From: Parapontixanthobacter sp963736595
Lineage (GTDB): Bacteria > Pseudomonadota > Alphaproteobacteria > Sphingomonadales > Sphingomonadaceae
DNA: 64,000 nucleotides
NCBI GenBank assembly: GCA_963736595.1
Contig: CAVTPG010000001.1
Span: 124,001 to 188,000, forward strand
Direction: 5' to 3'
Shown: one piece after another, positions 17,584-25,377 of the stretch
Position numbering within the stretch: position 1 is the stretch's first letter
Layout of the letters: each line of letters opens with the position of its first letter
Position numbers and translations under genes: made by a program
Notes under the pieces: model-generated
Seen by the model: the letters and a program-made list of their open reading frames with translations, nothing else
What the model was told of the DNA's origin: nothing
Database searches by the model: none

Positions 17584-19284
17584 ATGGCTTTCGACAAAGA
17601 TGCGCGCGCTTTTCCTGCAACGCCACAGGCGGCACAGGCTGAATATCATCACCCTTGCGCGTGGGACATGGCGCTCGACGATGTCACGCTGACGCAATCG
17701 TTCGCTCGCACGGCGCAAAAGCACCCCGATCGCAGCCTGGTCGAATTTCTAGGCGCAAGCTATTCTTACAAAACACTTTACGCCGATGCGGGACGTTTCG
17801 CGGCCAGCCTGAAAGCTGCGGGCATTGAAAAAGGCGACCGGGTTGGATTGTTTCTGCCGAATGTCCCGATTTACGTGGCGGCTTATTACGGCGCGATGAT
17901 GGCGGGTGCGGTGGTCGTGAATTTCTCACCGCTTTATACTGCCGAAGAGCTGTCGCATCAGGTCGCCGATTCCGGAACGAAGCTGCTGGTTACGGTCGAT
18001 GTGGCGACGCTGCTGCCGACTGCGCTGGAGGTGCTGGACGGCACGGACCTCAAGAGTCTGGTCGTCGGCAAACTTGGTGCGATGCTGCCGCTGGCGAAGC
18101 GGATTGCTCTTAAAATTTTGGGTCGCGGCAAGATTTCGGCCATTCCGAACCGGCCCGATGTCACGGAATGGCGTGCATTTCTTCAAGCCGATCCCATCGA
18201 TCCGGTGTCAACCGAGCTCGCCGATCTCGCATTGTTGCAATATACCGGCGGAACCACCGGCACGCCCAAAGGCGCGATGCTGACGCACGGCAATTTGTCC
18301 AGCAACGCGCAGCAGGTCAACGCCATCGACCCGTTCGACCGCGCGGAAGTGGATATGGTTCTCGGCGCGTTGCCGCTGTTCCATGTGTTTGCCAACACCT
18401 GCGTGCTGAATCGGACGGTGCTGCGCGGTGGAACCATCATCATGCTACCTCGCTTCGAGCCGAAACAGGTTCTCGCCGCGATCGCAAAATCCAAGCCGAA
18501 CGCATTTCCCGGCGTGCCGACCATGTATCAGGCGCTGATGGATCACGCCGATTTTGCCAGCACAGACTTTTCTTCGATCCGCATCGGGATTTCCGGCGGA
18601 GCGCCAATGCCAGCCCCGTTGCATAAGGCGTTCGAGCAGAAAACCGAAGTTCGGCTGGTCGAGGGCTATGGCCTCACTGAAAGCAGCGGCGTCGTTTCGG
18701 TCAATCCGTATGTCGGCACGCGCAAATCCGGCACGATCGGACAGTTATTGCCGAACACGCAGGTGATACTGCTCGACAAGGAAGATGCGACCAAGCTGGT
18801 CGGAGTGGATGAGCCGGGCGAACTGGCCATCGCCGGGCCGCAAATCATGGCCGGGTACTGGAACCGTCCCGAAGCCGCCGCAGATACATTTGTCGAGCAT
18901 TACGGCAAGACATGGCTGCGCACCGGCGATGTCGCAACGATCGATGCGGACGGATTCATCGCCATCGTTGATCGGATCAAGGACATGATCGCGGTTGGCG
19001 GCTTCAAGGTGTTTCCGAGCCAAGTCGAAGATATTTTGCTGACCAATGATGCCATCAAAGAGGCGTTGGTAATCGGTGCGCCGGACGATCTACGCGGCGA
19101 ATGCGTGCACGCCTATATTACGCTGGCCGCCGACAAGAACGCGGATGCGGAAAAGCTCAAAACCTGGGCGAACCAGCATCTGGGCAAGCATGAACGGTTG
19201 GAAAAACTGGTCATTCGCGACGATTTGCCGAAAACGATGATCGGCAAACTGGACCGCAAAGCCCTGCGCGCAGAAGTTCTTTAG
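17584..19284 (+). CDS. Long-chain fatty acid-CoA ligase
   Basis: The protein is an ANL-superfamily AMP-forming ligase that activates a fatty acid to acyl-AMP and then acyl-CoA. Diagnostic motifs are the P-loop YTGGTTGTPKGAM, the A5 motif GYGLTESSG, and WLRTGDVATIDADGFIAIVDR with the C-terminal catalytic lysine in LPKTMIGKLDRKA. It is closest in style to FadD. The ATG at 17584 gives 566 residues; TTG at 17557 or GTG at 17563 would add a few. A TATAAT hexamer sits at 17512-17517 without a clear -35 partner. It converges on the bactofilin gene. Confidence 0.9.
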   Translation: MAFDKDARAFPATPQAAQAEYHHPCAWDMALDDVTLTQSFARTAQKHPDRSLVEFLGASYSYKTLYADAGRFAASLKAAGIEKGDRVGLFLPNVPIYVAAYYGAMMAGAVVVNFSPLYTAEELSHQVADSGTKLLVTVDVATLLPTALEVLDGTDLKSLVVGKLGAMLPLAKRIALKILGRGKISAIPNRPDVTEWRAFLQADPIDPVSTELADLALLQYTGGTTGTPKGAMLTHGNLSSNAQQVNAIDPFDRAEVDMVLGALPLFHVFANTCVLNRTVLRGGTIIMLPRFEPKQVLAAIAKSKPNAFPGVPTMYQALMDHADFASTDFSSIRIGISGGAPMPAPLHKAFEQKTEVRLVEGYGLTESSGVVSVNPYVGTRKSGTIGQLLPNTQVILLDKEDATKLVGVDEPGELAIAGPQIMAGYWNRPEAAADTFVEHYGKTWLRTGDVATIDADGFIAIVDRIKDMIAVGGFKVFPSQVEDILLTNDAIKEALVIGAPDDLRGECVHAYITLAADKNADAEKLKTWANQHLGKHERLEKLVIRDDLPKTMIGKLDRKALRAEVL

Positions 19285-19296
19285 CTTGGAGCAGCG

Positions 19297-19755
19297 TTAG
19301 CGGGCGACGGTCAGCTTGGGTTCGTCATTTGCGCCAGCAGGTGCTGCGCTTCTGGCAGCGACCGGCTCGACTTTGGGGGCGAAGCGTCCCTCGACCTGCG
19401 CGCCTTGCTCGATGGTCAAGGCATCATACTGCACATCGCCGGTGATCCGCGCCGATTGCAACACGACCAGCTCTTTTGCAGAGATCGACCCGTTGACCGT
19501 ACCTGACAGGCGCGCGCGATCCGCTTTTACATTGCCATGAATGACGCTGGATTCGCCCTGAACCAATGAGGAGCAGGAAATGTCGCCTTCGATCTTGCCG
19601 TCGATATGCAAGTCGGCAGAGGCTGCGATGTCGCCGGTGACGGTAATGTCCGACCCAAGCACGGAAAATGTCGATTTGCCATTATTGGCCGCAGATTTAC
19701 CCATGTTAGGAGCTATGCTCTTGGCCGGGGATGGCTCGGACTTCTTTGAGAACAT
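19297..19755 (-). CDS. Bactofilin (polymer-forming cytoskeletal protein)
   Basis: The 152-residue protein has a central bactofilin (DUF583) beta-helix (VLGSDITVTGDIAASADLHI through LTIEQGAQVEGRF) flanked by disordered tails. Bactofilins self-assemble without nucleotide into filaments and localise cell-wall enzymes. The ATG at 19755 has a GGAG about 12 bases upstream and lies 50 bases inside the 3' end of the upstream M23 peptidase gene, in another frame. A second ATG at 19704, one base after the peptidase stop, has no ribosome site. The peptidase-bactofilin pairing is the arrangement known for shape-determining modules. Confidence 0.9.
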   Translation of the reverse strand: MFSKKSEPSPAKSIAPNMGKSAANNGKSTFSVLGSDITVTGDIAASADLHIDGKIEGDISCSSLVQGESSVIHGNVKADRARLSGTVNGSISAKELVVLQSARITGDVQYDALTIEQGAQVEGRFAPKVEPVAARSAAPAGANDEPKLTVAR

Positions 19756-20863
19756 GAGGGGCGGACTCCAGGAAAGGGCGGGGATTGACGGCGCGGTTGT
19801 TGATACGCACTTCGAAATGCAAATGCGGCCCGGTCGAACGGCCGGTATTGCCGATAGCGCCGATCACGTCGCCCGCATCAACTCTTTCACCCAGCTTGGC
19901 GGAAAAGCGCGACATATGGGCATAGCGGGTCATCAGGCCGTTGCCATGCGTGATTTCGACCACTTTGCCGTAGCCGCCTTTGCGACCGACAAACGAGACT
20001 TTGCCATCTGCAGCGGAGCGGATCGGCGTGCCAATCGCGCCTTTGAAATCCAGCCCCTTGTGCATGGCGCCCGTGCCTTTGAACGGGTCGCGGCGATAGC
20101 CAAAGCCGGAGGAAATCGATTCGATGCTGGCGGGCAGGACTTGCGGCACACCGTCAAGGATCCGCTCCAGCGCGCTCATGCGGGCAAGGCTCAAGCCCAT
20201 GCGCTCAAAGCGCGGATCGATCGAGCCATCGCTGCTGGTGGTCAATGTTTCCAGCGGACCACCCATCGCGTCACGCTCTGCTTTGCGCAGCACGGATGAC
20301 GGATCGAGGCCCAGCTTGCGAAGGGCTTTTTCGGCCCGCAGCGTCCGGAAATCGGCGTAGCGCGTCAGGCGCTCGACAAAGACCAGCTGGCGCGCTTCCA
20401 TTTTTGCCAAAGCACCGGCTTCGGGCAATACTGCGCTGACTTGCGAAATTGTTTTGGCTGTTTCGGTGGTGGAATCGCTGACTTCGCTTTCCGTCACGAT
20501 GTCGGAGGGAAGCGTGGGCACCATTTCTTCGATGAATTGCTGGCGCTGTTCCAACTCGGAGGCCACTTTGCCAAGATCGCTGCGATAGGCTTGCACGCGC
20601 TCCTGCGCCGTGGCGACCCGGGCTTCACGCTGCGTCAACGACGCCAGGTCGGATGTTGCGCGATATTGCGTCCACGTCATGATAGCCATCGTCAGCGCCC
20701 AGCCGATGAGTGCAGTGGCCAAAACCGCCGCGACAATCATCTGCATCCGCGAGGTGACAGTAATGAAGCGAACTTGCCCTTGCGACCGCATGAAAAATTC
20801 ACGGTCAGGGAAATATTTACCGATTTTCGCTGAAAAACCCGTGCTTTTGCTTGTTGTGTTCAA
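19706..20863 (-). CDS. M23 family metallopeptidase, bactofilin-associated
   Basis: The 385-residue protein has a short cytoplasmic start, one membrane segment near residues 41-65, a coiled-coil region (about 75-130, many Arg/Glu/Gln) and a C-terminal LytM domain with intact zinc ligands (HKGLDF and HLHFE). It should be a periplasmic endopeptidase anchored in the inner membrane. The start is a TTG at 20863; an ATG at 20791 would cut the conserved FPDREFF block. Its end overlaps bactofilin by 50 bases. In several bacteria such peptidases act with the neighbouring bactofilin in shaping the cell. Confidence 0.88.
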   Translation of the reverse strand: MNTTSKSTGFSAKIGKYFPDREFFMRSQGQVRFITVTSRMQMIVAAVLATALIGWALTMAIMTWTQYRATSDLASLTQREARVATAQERVQAYRSDLGKVASELEQRQQFIEEMVPTLPSDIVTESEVSDSTTETAKTISQVSAVLPEAGALAKMEARQLVFVERLTRYADFRTLRAEKALRKLGLDPSSVLRKAERDAMGGPLETLTTSSDGSIDPRFERMGLSLARMSALERILDGVPQVLPASIESISSGFGYRRDPFKGTGAMHKGLDFKGAIGTPIRSAADGKVSFVGRKGGYGKVVEITHGNGLMTRYAHMSRFSAKLGERVDAGDVIGAIGNTGRSTGPHLHFEVRINNRAVNPRPFLESAPHVLKEVRAIPGQEHSS

Positions 20864-20974
20864 AGGAACCCGCCCCGTTATTTTCGACCCGAGGCAATCA
20901 GTAGGGGCAAAGGTTAACGGAATCGATCACTTCGCGCTTTCAAAAGGATGAACGGATGAGTCCATGCGGTGAAT

Positions 20975-20989
20975 TGTGAAATTATCACA
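20975..20989. promoter_or_regulatory. Perfect palindrome TGTGA-N5-TCACA
   Basis: TGTGA and TCACA face each other around AATTA in the divergent region between the M23/bactofilin pair and proA. The half-sites equal those of CRP/FNR-family operators but the centre is one base shorter than the CRP consensus. A regulator binding here is inferred, not shown. Confidence 0.4.
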
Positions 20990-21056
20990 TAAATTGCAAA
21001 AATTCTGGGAACCTTTTGCGAATCGCGCGAACTGCAGCCCTGCTAAATGCGCTGAC

Positions 21057-21085
21057 AAGGAGGTTTTGCGATGATAGTCAGCTAG
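21057..21085 (+). promoter_or_regulatory. Strong Shine-Dalgarno with four-codon leader ORF before proA
   Basis: AAGGAGG at 21057-21063 is ideally spaced (seven bases) from an ATG at 21071 that encodes only Met-Ile-Val-Ser before a TAG. One base later comes the proA ATG, which has no ribosome site of its own. Either proA is translated by re-initiation or a base has been gained and the leader was once the proA N-terminus. Confidence 0.6.
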
Positions 21086-21086
21086 C

Positions 21087-22373
21087 ATGAGCATGGATAT
21101 GGACAGCAGCGAAGTGTTGCCGGAATCGGCGGCCGACTTGATCGCCGAGATGGCTGGGCGCGCACGCACGGCTCAACATCAACTGGCGCGTATGAGCGAT
21201 GCAGAGAAGTCAGCGGCTTTGCGCGCCGGCGCTGCCTCACTGCGATCAAATGCCAGAGAAATTCTGGCGGCGAATGAGCAGGACATGGCGGCAGGGCGGG
21301 AGCGCGGCTTGACCGATGCCCTGCTGGATCGTCTGAAGCTTGATGATGCGCGGTTGGGCGATATTGCGTCGGCGGTAGAAGCAGTGGCCAGTCTGCCCGA
21401 TCCGGTCGGGGAGATCATTTCGCACGACGTTCGGCCCAACGGGCTGGACTTATCGCGTATACGCGTGCCGGTCGGCGTAATTGGCATCATTTACGAAAGC
21501 CGCCCGAATGTAACCGTCGATGCTGCGGCGCTGTGTTTGCGGTCGGGCAATGCGGTAATTTTGCGCGGCGGAAGCGAGGCGGTGCACTCCAATCGCGCTT
21601 TACTAACGGCGTTTTGCAAGGGGTTGGAAAGTAAAGGCATTCCCAAAAATGCCGTGCAGCTTGTGCCGACACAGGACCGCGATGCAGTGGGCGCGATGCT
21701 GAAAGCGAGCGGGATGATCGACATGATCGTGCCGCGCGGCGGAAAAGGACTGGTTGCGCGGGTGCAGGCTGATGCGCGGGTGCCGGTGCTCGCGCATCTC
21801 GACGGCATTTGCCACACTTACATCCACCACTCGGCAGATCCGGAGATGGCACGCGCTGTCGTCTTGAATGCCAAGATGCGCAGACCGGGCATTTGTGGCG
21901 CGATGGAAACTTTGCTGATCGACGCACAATTTGCCGAAGCCAAGCGCGTGTGCAGCGACTTGATCGAGGCCGATTGCGCACTTGTTGGCGATGGCCGTGC
22001 GCAGGCACTGGACCACAGGATAACAGCCGCAAAAGCAGAGGATTGGGACACAGAATACCTTGAGGCAAAGCTGTCCGTTTCGGTCGTGGATGGCCTCGAC
22101 CAAGCGCTCGCGCATATTGCCAAACACAGTTCCGGTCACACCGATGCGGTTATTTCTAGCGATAGCGAGGTGACGGAGAGGTTCCTTAACGAAGTCGATT
22201 CCGCCATCGTGATGGTCAACGCATCCAGCCAGTTTGCCGATGGTGGCGAATTCGGCCTGGGCGCAGAAATCGGCATCGCAACCGGGCGCTTGCACGCTCG
22301 CGGGCCAGTCGCTTTGGAAGGGCTGACGACATACAAATGGCAAGTGCGCGGCTCGGGTCAGGCGCGTCCTTGA
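21087..22373 (+). CDS. proA: Glutamate-5-semialdehyde dehydrogenase (gamma-glutamyl phosphate reductase)
   Basis: ProA reduces gamma-glutamyl phosphate to glutamate-5-semialdehyde with NADPH, the second step of proline synthesis. The 428-residue protein is full length. Signature blocks are VPVGVIGIIYESRPNVT, HLDGICHTYIH and RRPGICGAMETLL, the last holding the catalytic cysteine. The start is uncertain: ATG 21087 lacks a ribosome site, while a strong one serves an out-of-frame ATG at 21071. It heads a same-strand run proA-nadD-rsfS-rlmH. Confidence 0.95.
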   Translation: MSMDMDSSEVLPESAADLIAEMAGRARTAQHQLARMSDAEKSAALRAGAASLRSNAREILAANEQDMAAGRERGLTDALLDRLKLDDARLGDIASAVEAVASLPDPVGEIISHDVRPNGLDLSRIRVPVGVIGIIYESRPNVTVDAAALCLRSGNAVILRGGSEAVHSNRALLTAFCKGLESKGIPKNAVQLVPTQDRDAVGAMLKASGMIDMIVPRGGKGLVARVQADARVPVLAHLDGICHTYIHHSADPEMARAVVLNAKMRRPGICGAMETLLIDAQFAEAKRVCSDLIEADCALVGDGRAQALDHRITAAKAEDWDTEYLEAKLSVSVVDGLDQALAHIAKHSSGHTDAVISSDSEVTERFLNEVDSAIVMVNASSQFADGGEFGLGAEIGIATGRLHARGPVALEGLTTYKWQVRGSGQARP

Positions 22374-22389
22374 GCCACGGAATTGTGTC

Positions 22390-23049
22390 TTGAGAAACGC
22401 GCTTCTGCCGCAGCGGATTGGTTTGCTCGGCGGCAGTTTCAATCCCGCACATGGCGGGCACCGCCGCATTTCGTTGTTCGCGCATCAGGCTTTGGGCTTG
22501 GACGAAGTGTGGTGGCTGGTTTCGCCCGGCAACCCTTTGAAGTCAAAACAAGGCATGGCGCCTTTATCCGCGCGGCTGGCATCCGCTCAGCAGATGGCGC
22601 GCAATGCTCCGATCCGCGCGACTGCCATCGAGCAAGCCCTTGGCACACGCTACACGGCTGACACGCTCGCGGCGATAAAGCGTCGCTATGCCAAGCGGGA
22701 TTTTGTGTGGCTGATGGGCTCGGACAATCTGGCGCAATTTCACCAATGGCGACGGTGGCGCGATATTGCGCGGGCCATGCCGATCGCCGTGATCGCGCGG
22801 CCCGGCTACGACCATGAAGCTCTGTTCAGCCCGGCGATGGCGTGGCTAAGGCGCTATCGTGTGCCGCTATCCGCGTTGAAAGCACGGCCCCATCAAGCGC
22901 CCGCCATAACGATCCTGCGGTTCGATCCTGACAACCGGTCAGCCACAGCAATCCGGCAAAAAAACCCCGACTGGGCGAAAGATTTTGCGAATCGCCCCGC
23001 GCGAGATACATTGACCCGTAAGATGATCGAGGCGGGAGACCCCTCGTAA
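22390..23049 (+). CDS. nadD: Nicotinate-nucleotide adenylyltransferase
   Basis: NadD adenylates nicotinate mononucleotide to deamido-NAD in NAD synthesis. The 219-residue protein carries the nucleotidyltransferase motif GGSFNPAHGGHRR near the start, the WLMGSDNLAQFHQW block and the late motif SATAIR that contacts ATP phosphates. The start is a TTG at 22390, 16 bases after proA. Gene order proA-nadD-rsfS-rlmH is conserved in alphaproteobacteria and supports the call. Confidence 0.94.
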   Translation: MRNALLPQRIGLLGGSFNPAHGGHRRISLFAHQALGLDEVWWLVSPGNPLKSKQGMAPLSARLASAQQMARNAPIRATAIEQALGTRYTADTLAAIKRRYAKRDFVWLMGSDNLAQFHQWRRWRDIARAMPIAVIARPGYDHEALFSPAMAWLRRYRVPLSALKARPHQAPAITILRFDPDNRSATAIRQKNPDWAKDFANRPARDTLTRKMIEAGDPS

Positions 23050-23109
23050 TGCCGCCTGCTATGCACCATATGGACAGGCAGATATTTTCAAGGAGTGATT
23101 TGACCGCCC

Positions 23110-23535
23110 ATGACTGAGGCGAATACCAACGAAACGCAGGCCGCTGCAAAGGCCGATAACGGCGCGGCGACGATGCACGAGGTGAGCGACAGCCCGCTGC
23201 ACAAACTGGTCATGTCCGAACTGGACGAGAATCAGGCGCAGGAAGTCGTGTCCATTCCGCTCGCCGGGAAGTCCTCGATTGCCGATTATATGGTGATTGC
23301 GTCGGGCCGATCGACGCGCCAAGTGGCCGCAATCGCGCAAAAGCTGAGCGAGACGATCAAGCAGGCGGGTCTGGGTCCAGTGCGGCTTGAAGGCTTGCCC
23401 GCGGCCGATTGGGTGCTGGTTGATGCGGGCGATATCGTCGTGCATCTGTTCCGGCCCGAAGTCCGCAGCTTCTACAATCTGGAGCGGATGTGGGCATTCG
23501 GCGATGCGCCGCCAGTTGCCGCTGGTAGCGCCTGA
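23110..23535 (+). CDS. rsfS: Ribosomal silencing factor RsfS
   Basis: The 141-residue protein has the RsfS/Iojap domain from about residue 28 (HKLVMSELDENQAQEVVSI, SIADYMVIASGRSTRQVAAIA, VLVDAGDIVVHLFRPEVRSFYNLERMW). RsfS binds ribosomal protein L14 and blocks 30S-50S joining in stationary phase or starvation. The first 25 residues are a low-complexity extension. AAGGAG lies 14 bases upstream of the ATG, a rather long spacing. It sits between nadD and rlmH. Confidence 0.93.
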   Translation: MTEANTNETQAAAKADNGAATMHEVSDSPLHKLVMSELDENQAQEVVSIPLAGKSSIADYMVIASGRSTRQVAAIAQKLSETIKQAGLGPVRLEGLPAADWVLVDAGDIVVHLFRPEVRSFYNLERMWAFGDAPPVAAGSA

Positions 23536-23556
23536 CTGCTGCGCTGAGAGGCCGGC

Positions 23557-23979
23557 ATCCTTCTCCACATCATCGCGCGCGGCAGGATCGGTCGATCGCC
23601 AGAAGCCGAGCTGGTTGCGCGTTATGAAAAGCGTGTCGGGCGCGATTTCAAACTGACCGAATTGCCGGAAACGGGTGGGCGAATAGCTGACCCGTTAACC
23701 CCGCACCGCACGGTGCTGCTCGATGAGCGCGGCAAAAACCTGTCATCGGAAGAATTGGCGGCAGTGCTGTCGCGCTGGACCGATGATGGCGTGAGGGAAG
23801 CGCGCTTTATGCTTGGAGCAGCGGACGGGCACAGCGATCAGGAGCGCGAAGACGCCGATCTGTTGCTCGCATTCGGCAAAGCGACCTGGCCGCATCTGCT
23901 CGCTCGCGCCATGCTGGCTGAACAGATTTACCGCGCGACCACCATTCTCGCCGGTCATCCCTACCATCGCAGCGGTTAA
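23557..23979 (+). CDS. rlmH: 23S rRNA pseudouridine-1915 N3-methyltransferase, apparent AUC start
   Basis: RlmH is a SPOUT-class enzyme that methylates pseudouridine 1915 of 23S rRNA in assembled ribosomes. Reading from an ATC at 23557 gives 140 residues beginning (M)LLHIIARGRIGRSPEAE, which matches the family N-terminus, and ending with the SPOUT knot region FMLGAADGHS, LLLAFGKATWPHLLARAMLAEQ and the terminal HPYHRSG. No ATG, GTG or TTG exists in frame at the expected place; the frame is closed by TGA at 23545. GAGAGG at 23546-23551 lies five bases before the ATC. A TTG at 23662 would delete about 35 conserved residues. Confidence 0.88.
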   Translation: MLLHIIARGRIGRSPEAELVARYEKRVGRDFKLTELPETGGRIADPLTPHRTVLLDERGKNLSSEELAAVLSRWTDDGVREARFMLGAADGHSDQEREDADLLLAFGKATWPHLLARAMLAEQIYRATTILAGHPYHRSG

Positions 23980-23998
23980 TCGGGCATAGGCCAGTAAT

Positions 23999-24088
23999 AT
24001 GCTGCGCGTAACAAAGCCTTTGCTAATGTTGTTTCTGGTCGCCTGTTTCGCGGCAGCAGCGGTACATGTTTGTCATGCCGGTGGGCGC
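23999..24088 (+). other. Signal-peptide segment out of frame with the EnvC-like gene
   Basis: An ATG 19 bases after rlmH opens a frame reading MLRVTKPLLMLFLVACFAAA then VHVCHAGG, a convincing signal peptide. Its frame runs on only to a TGA near 24137, and it is one base out of phase with the large downstream ORF. Removing one G from the GGG at 24083-24085 would fuse them as ...HAGGAQNDRIAND. See the EnvC-like entry. Confidence 0.6.
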
Positions 24089-25277
24089 ACAGAACGACAG
24101 GATTGCAAACGACGCCAGTGGCACAGGGCCTCCTGACGTCATGGCTGCGCGTAAGGAATTGCGGGCCGCGCAACGCCGCGAACAGGAAGCGCGCCAGCGC
24201 GAGGCGTTGCTGGGCGAGCGGGCCGAGGAAGCCACCTTTGCCGCCGAAAAATCCCAACGCGATGTTGCAGTGCTGGCGGCTCAGATACAAACGACCGAGG
24301 CCAGTCTGGCTGCGGCGCGTTCGCGCTTGGCGGTGATCCGGGGAGAGCGGCGGACGCTGGAGCAGCAACTGGGCAAGCAGCGCGAGCCGGTGGTGCAATT
24401 AACGGCAGCTTTGCAGCGGTTGACGGCGCGCCCACTGGCTTTGTCGGCTTTGCAGCCCGGTTCGTTGCGTGAAACGGTGTATTTGCGCGCAGTGCTGGAT
24501 CAGACGATCCCCGCCATCCGTGAAAAAACCGCCGGTTTGCGGGGGCAGCGCATCCGCTCGCAGGAACTGGCGCGCGAATCGGAACAGACGCTGGCAGCGC
24601 TTGGCAAAAGCGAGCAGGATTTAAAACAGCGGCGCACTCGATTATTGGCAGTAACAAGGCAGCGGCAGCTTGTTTCACGACGGGCGCAAGGCGATGCGCG
24701 ACAGGAAGCGGAGAAAGCGGCGGAATTTGCGCGGCGTGCGAGCAGTCTGGATGGTCTGATTTCGCGGCTGGACAGAGCGGGTCAGGCGCGAGCAGCTTTG
24801 GCGCAACTGCCCGGCCCATATTTGCGCCCTGACGATCCCACGGCGCAACGCATCGCTGCCAATAGCGCCAGAACACGGGGCTCAGCATCTTCTGCCAGTG
24901 CTGCATCCGGCCCCGCATCTTATCGTTTGCCGGTCATCGGGCGAACGGTAAGCAAATTCGGTCAACGGCAAAGCAGCGGATTGCGGCAATCGGGCATCGT
25001 TCTGGCGCCCTCGGCCCGCGCGCAAATTACCGCGCCCGCAGATGGCAAAGTGGTGTTTGCCGGACCTTATCGCGGCTATGGGCAAATCGCGATCATCGAC
25101 CACGGCGCAGGCTGGACCAGCCTGATTACCGGACTTACCACGTTAAATGTCGATATTGGCGATGCGGTTGTCTCGGGCGGCCCGCTGGGCATTGCCGCAG
25201 CGAATGATCCACGCATCACGCTGGAATTGCGCCGCCAGAACAAGCCAGTCGATCCCTTGAAATATCTACCGAATTAG
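24066..25277 (+). CDS. EnvC-like murein hydrolase activator with degenerate LytM domain
   Basis: The frame from 24066 encodes 403 residues: a long coiled coil (about 25-235, rich in Arg, Glu, Gln and Ala) and a C-terminal LytM domain. The zinc ligands are gone: QSGIVLAP replaces HxGxD and ITLELRRQ replaces HLHFE. This is the architecture of EnvC, a catalytically dead activator of periplasmic amidases during cell separation. The protein from this ATG has no signal peptide, although one lies just upstream in another frame, so the gene appears frameshifted by one base near 24083. Neighbouring ctpA fits an envelope role. Confidence 0.75.
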   Translation: MFVMPVGAQNDRIANDASGTGPPDVMAARKELRAAQRREQEARQREALLGERAEEATFAAEKSQRDVAVLAAQIQTTEASLAAARSRLAVIRGERRTLEQQLGKQREPVVQLTAALQRLTARPLALSALQPGSLRETVYLRAVLDQTIPAIREKTAGLRGQRIRSQELARESEQTLAALGKSEQDLKQRRTRLLAVTRQRQLVSRRAQGDARQEAEKAAEFARRASSLDGLISRLDRAGQARAALAQLPGPYLRPDDPTAQRIAANSARTRGSASSASAASGPASYRLPVIGRTVSKFGQRQSSGLRQSGIVLAPSARAQITAPADGKVVFAGPYRGYGQIAIIDHGAGWTSLITGLTTLNVDIGDAVVSGGPLGIAAANDPRITLELRRQNKPVDPLKYLPN

Positions 25278-25377
25278 CAGCCTGTAGCAGCGTCAAAAAT
25301 AATCGCGCGCAGGCTCATCTGGTATTAAGCCGTGATGCGCGATAACATCGGCACATTCCATCAGGAGCATCCAAGTC

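Noticed and set aside
23090..23118. TTG at 23100 with AAGGAG, one base out of frame with rsfS
   Set aside because: The spacing is too short for that TTG, and the rsfS ATG has a usable, if distant, ribosome site. Too weak to add to the +1 list.
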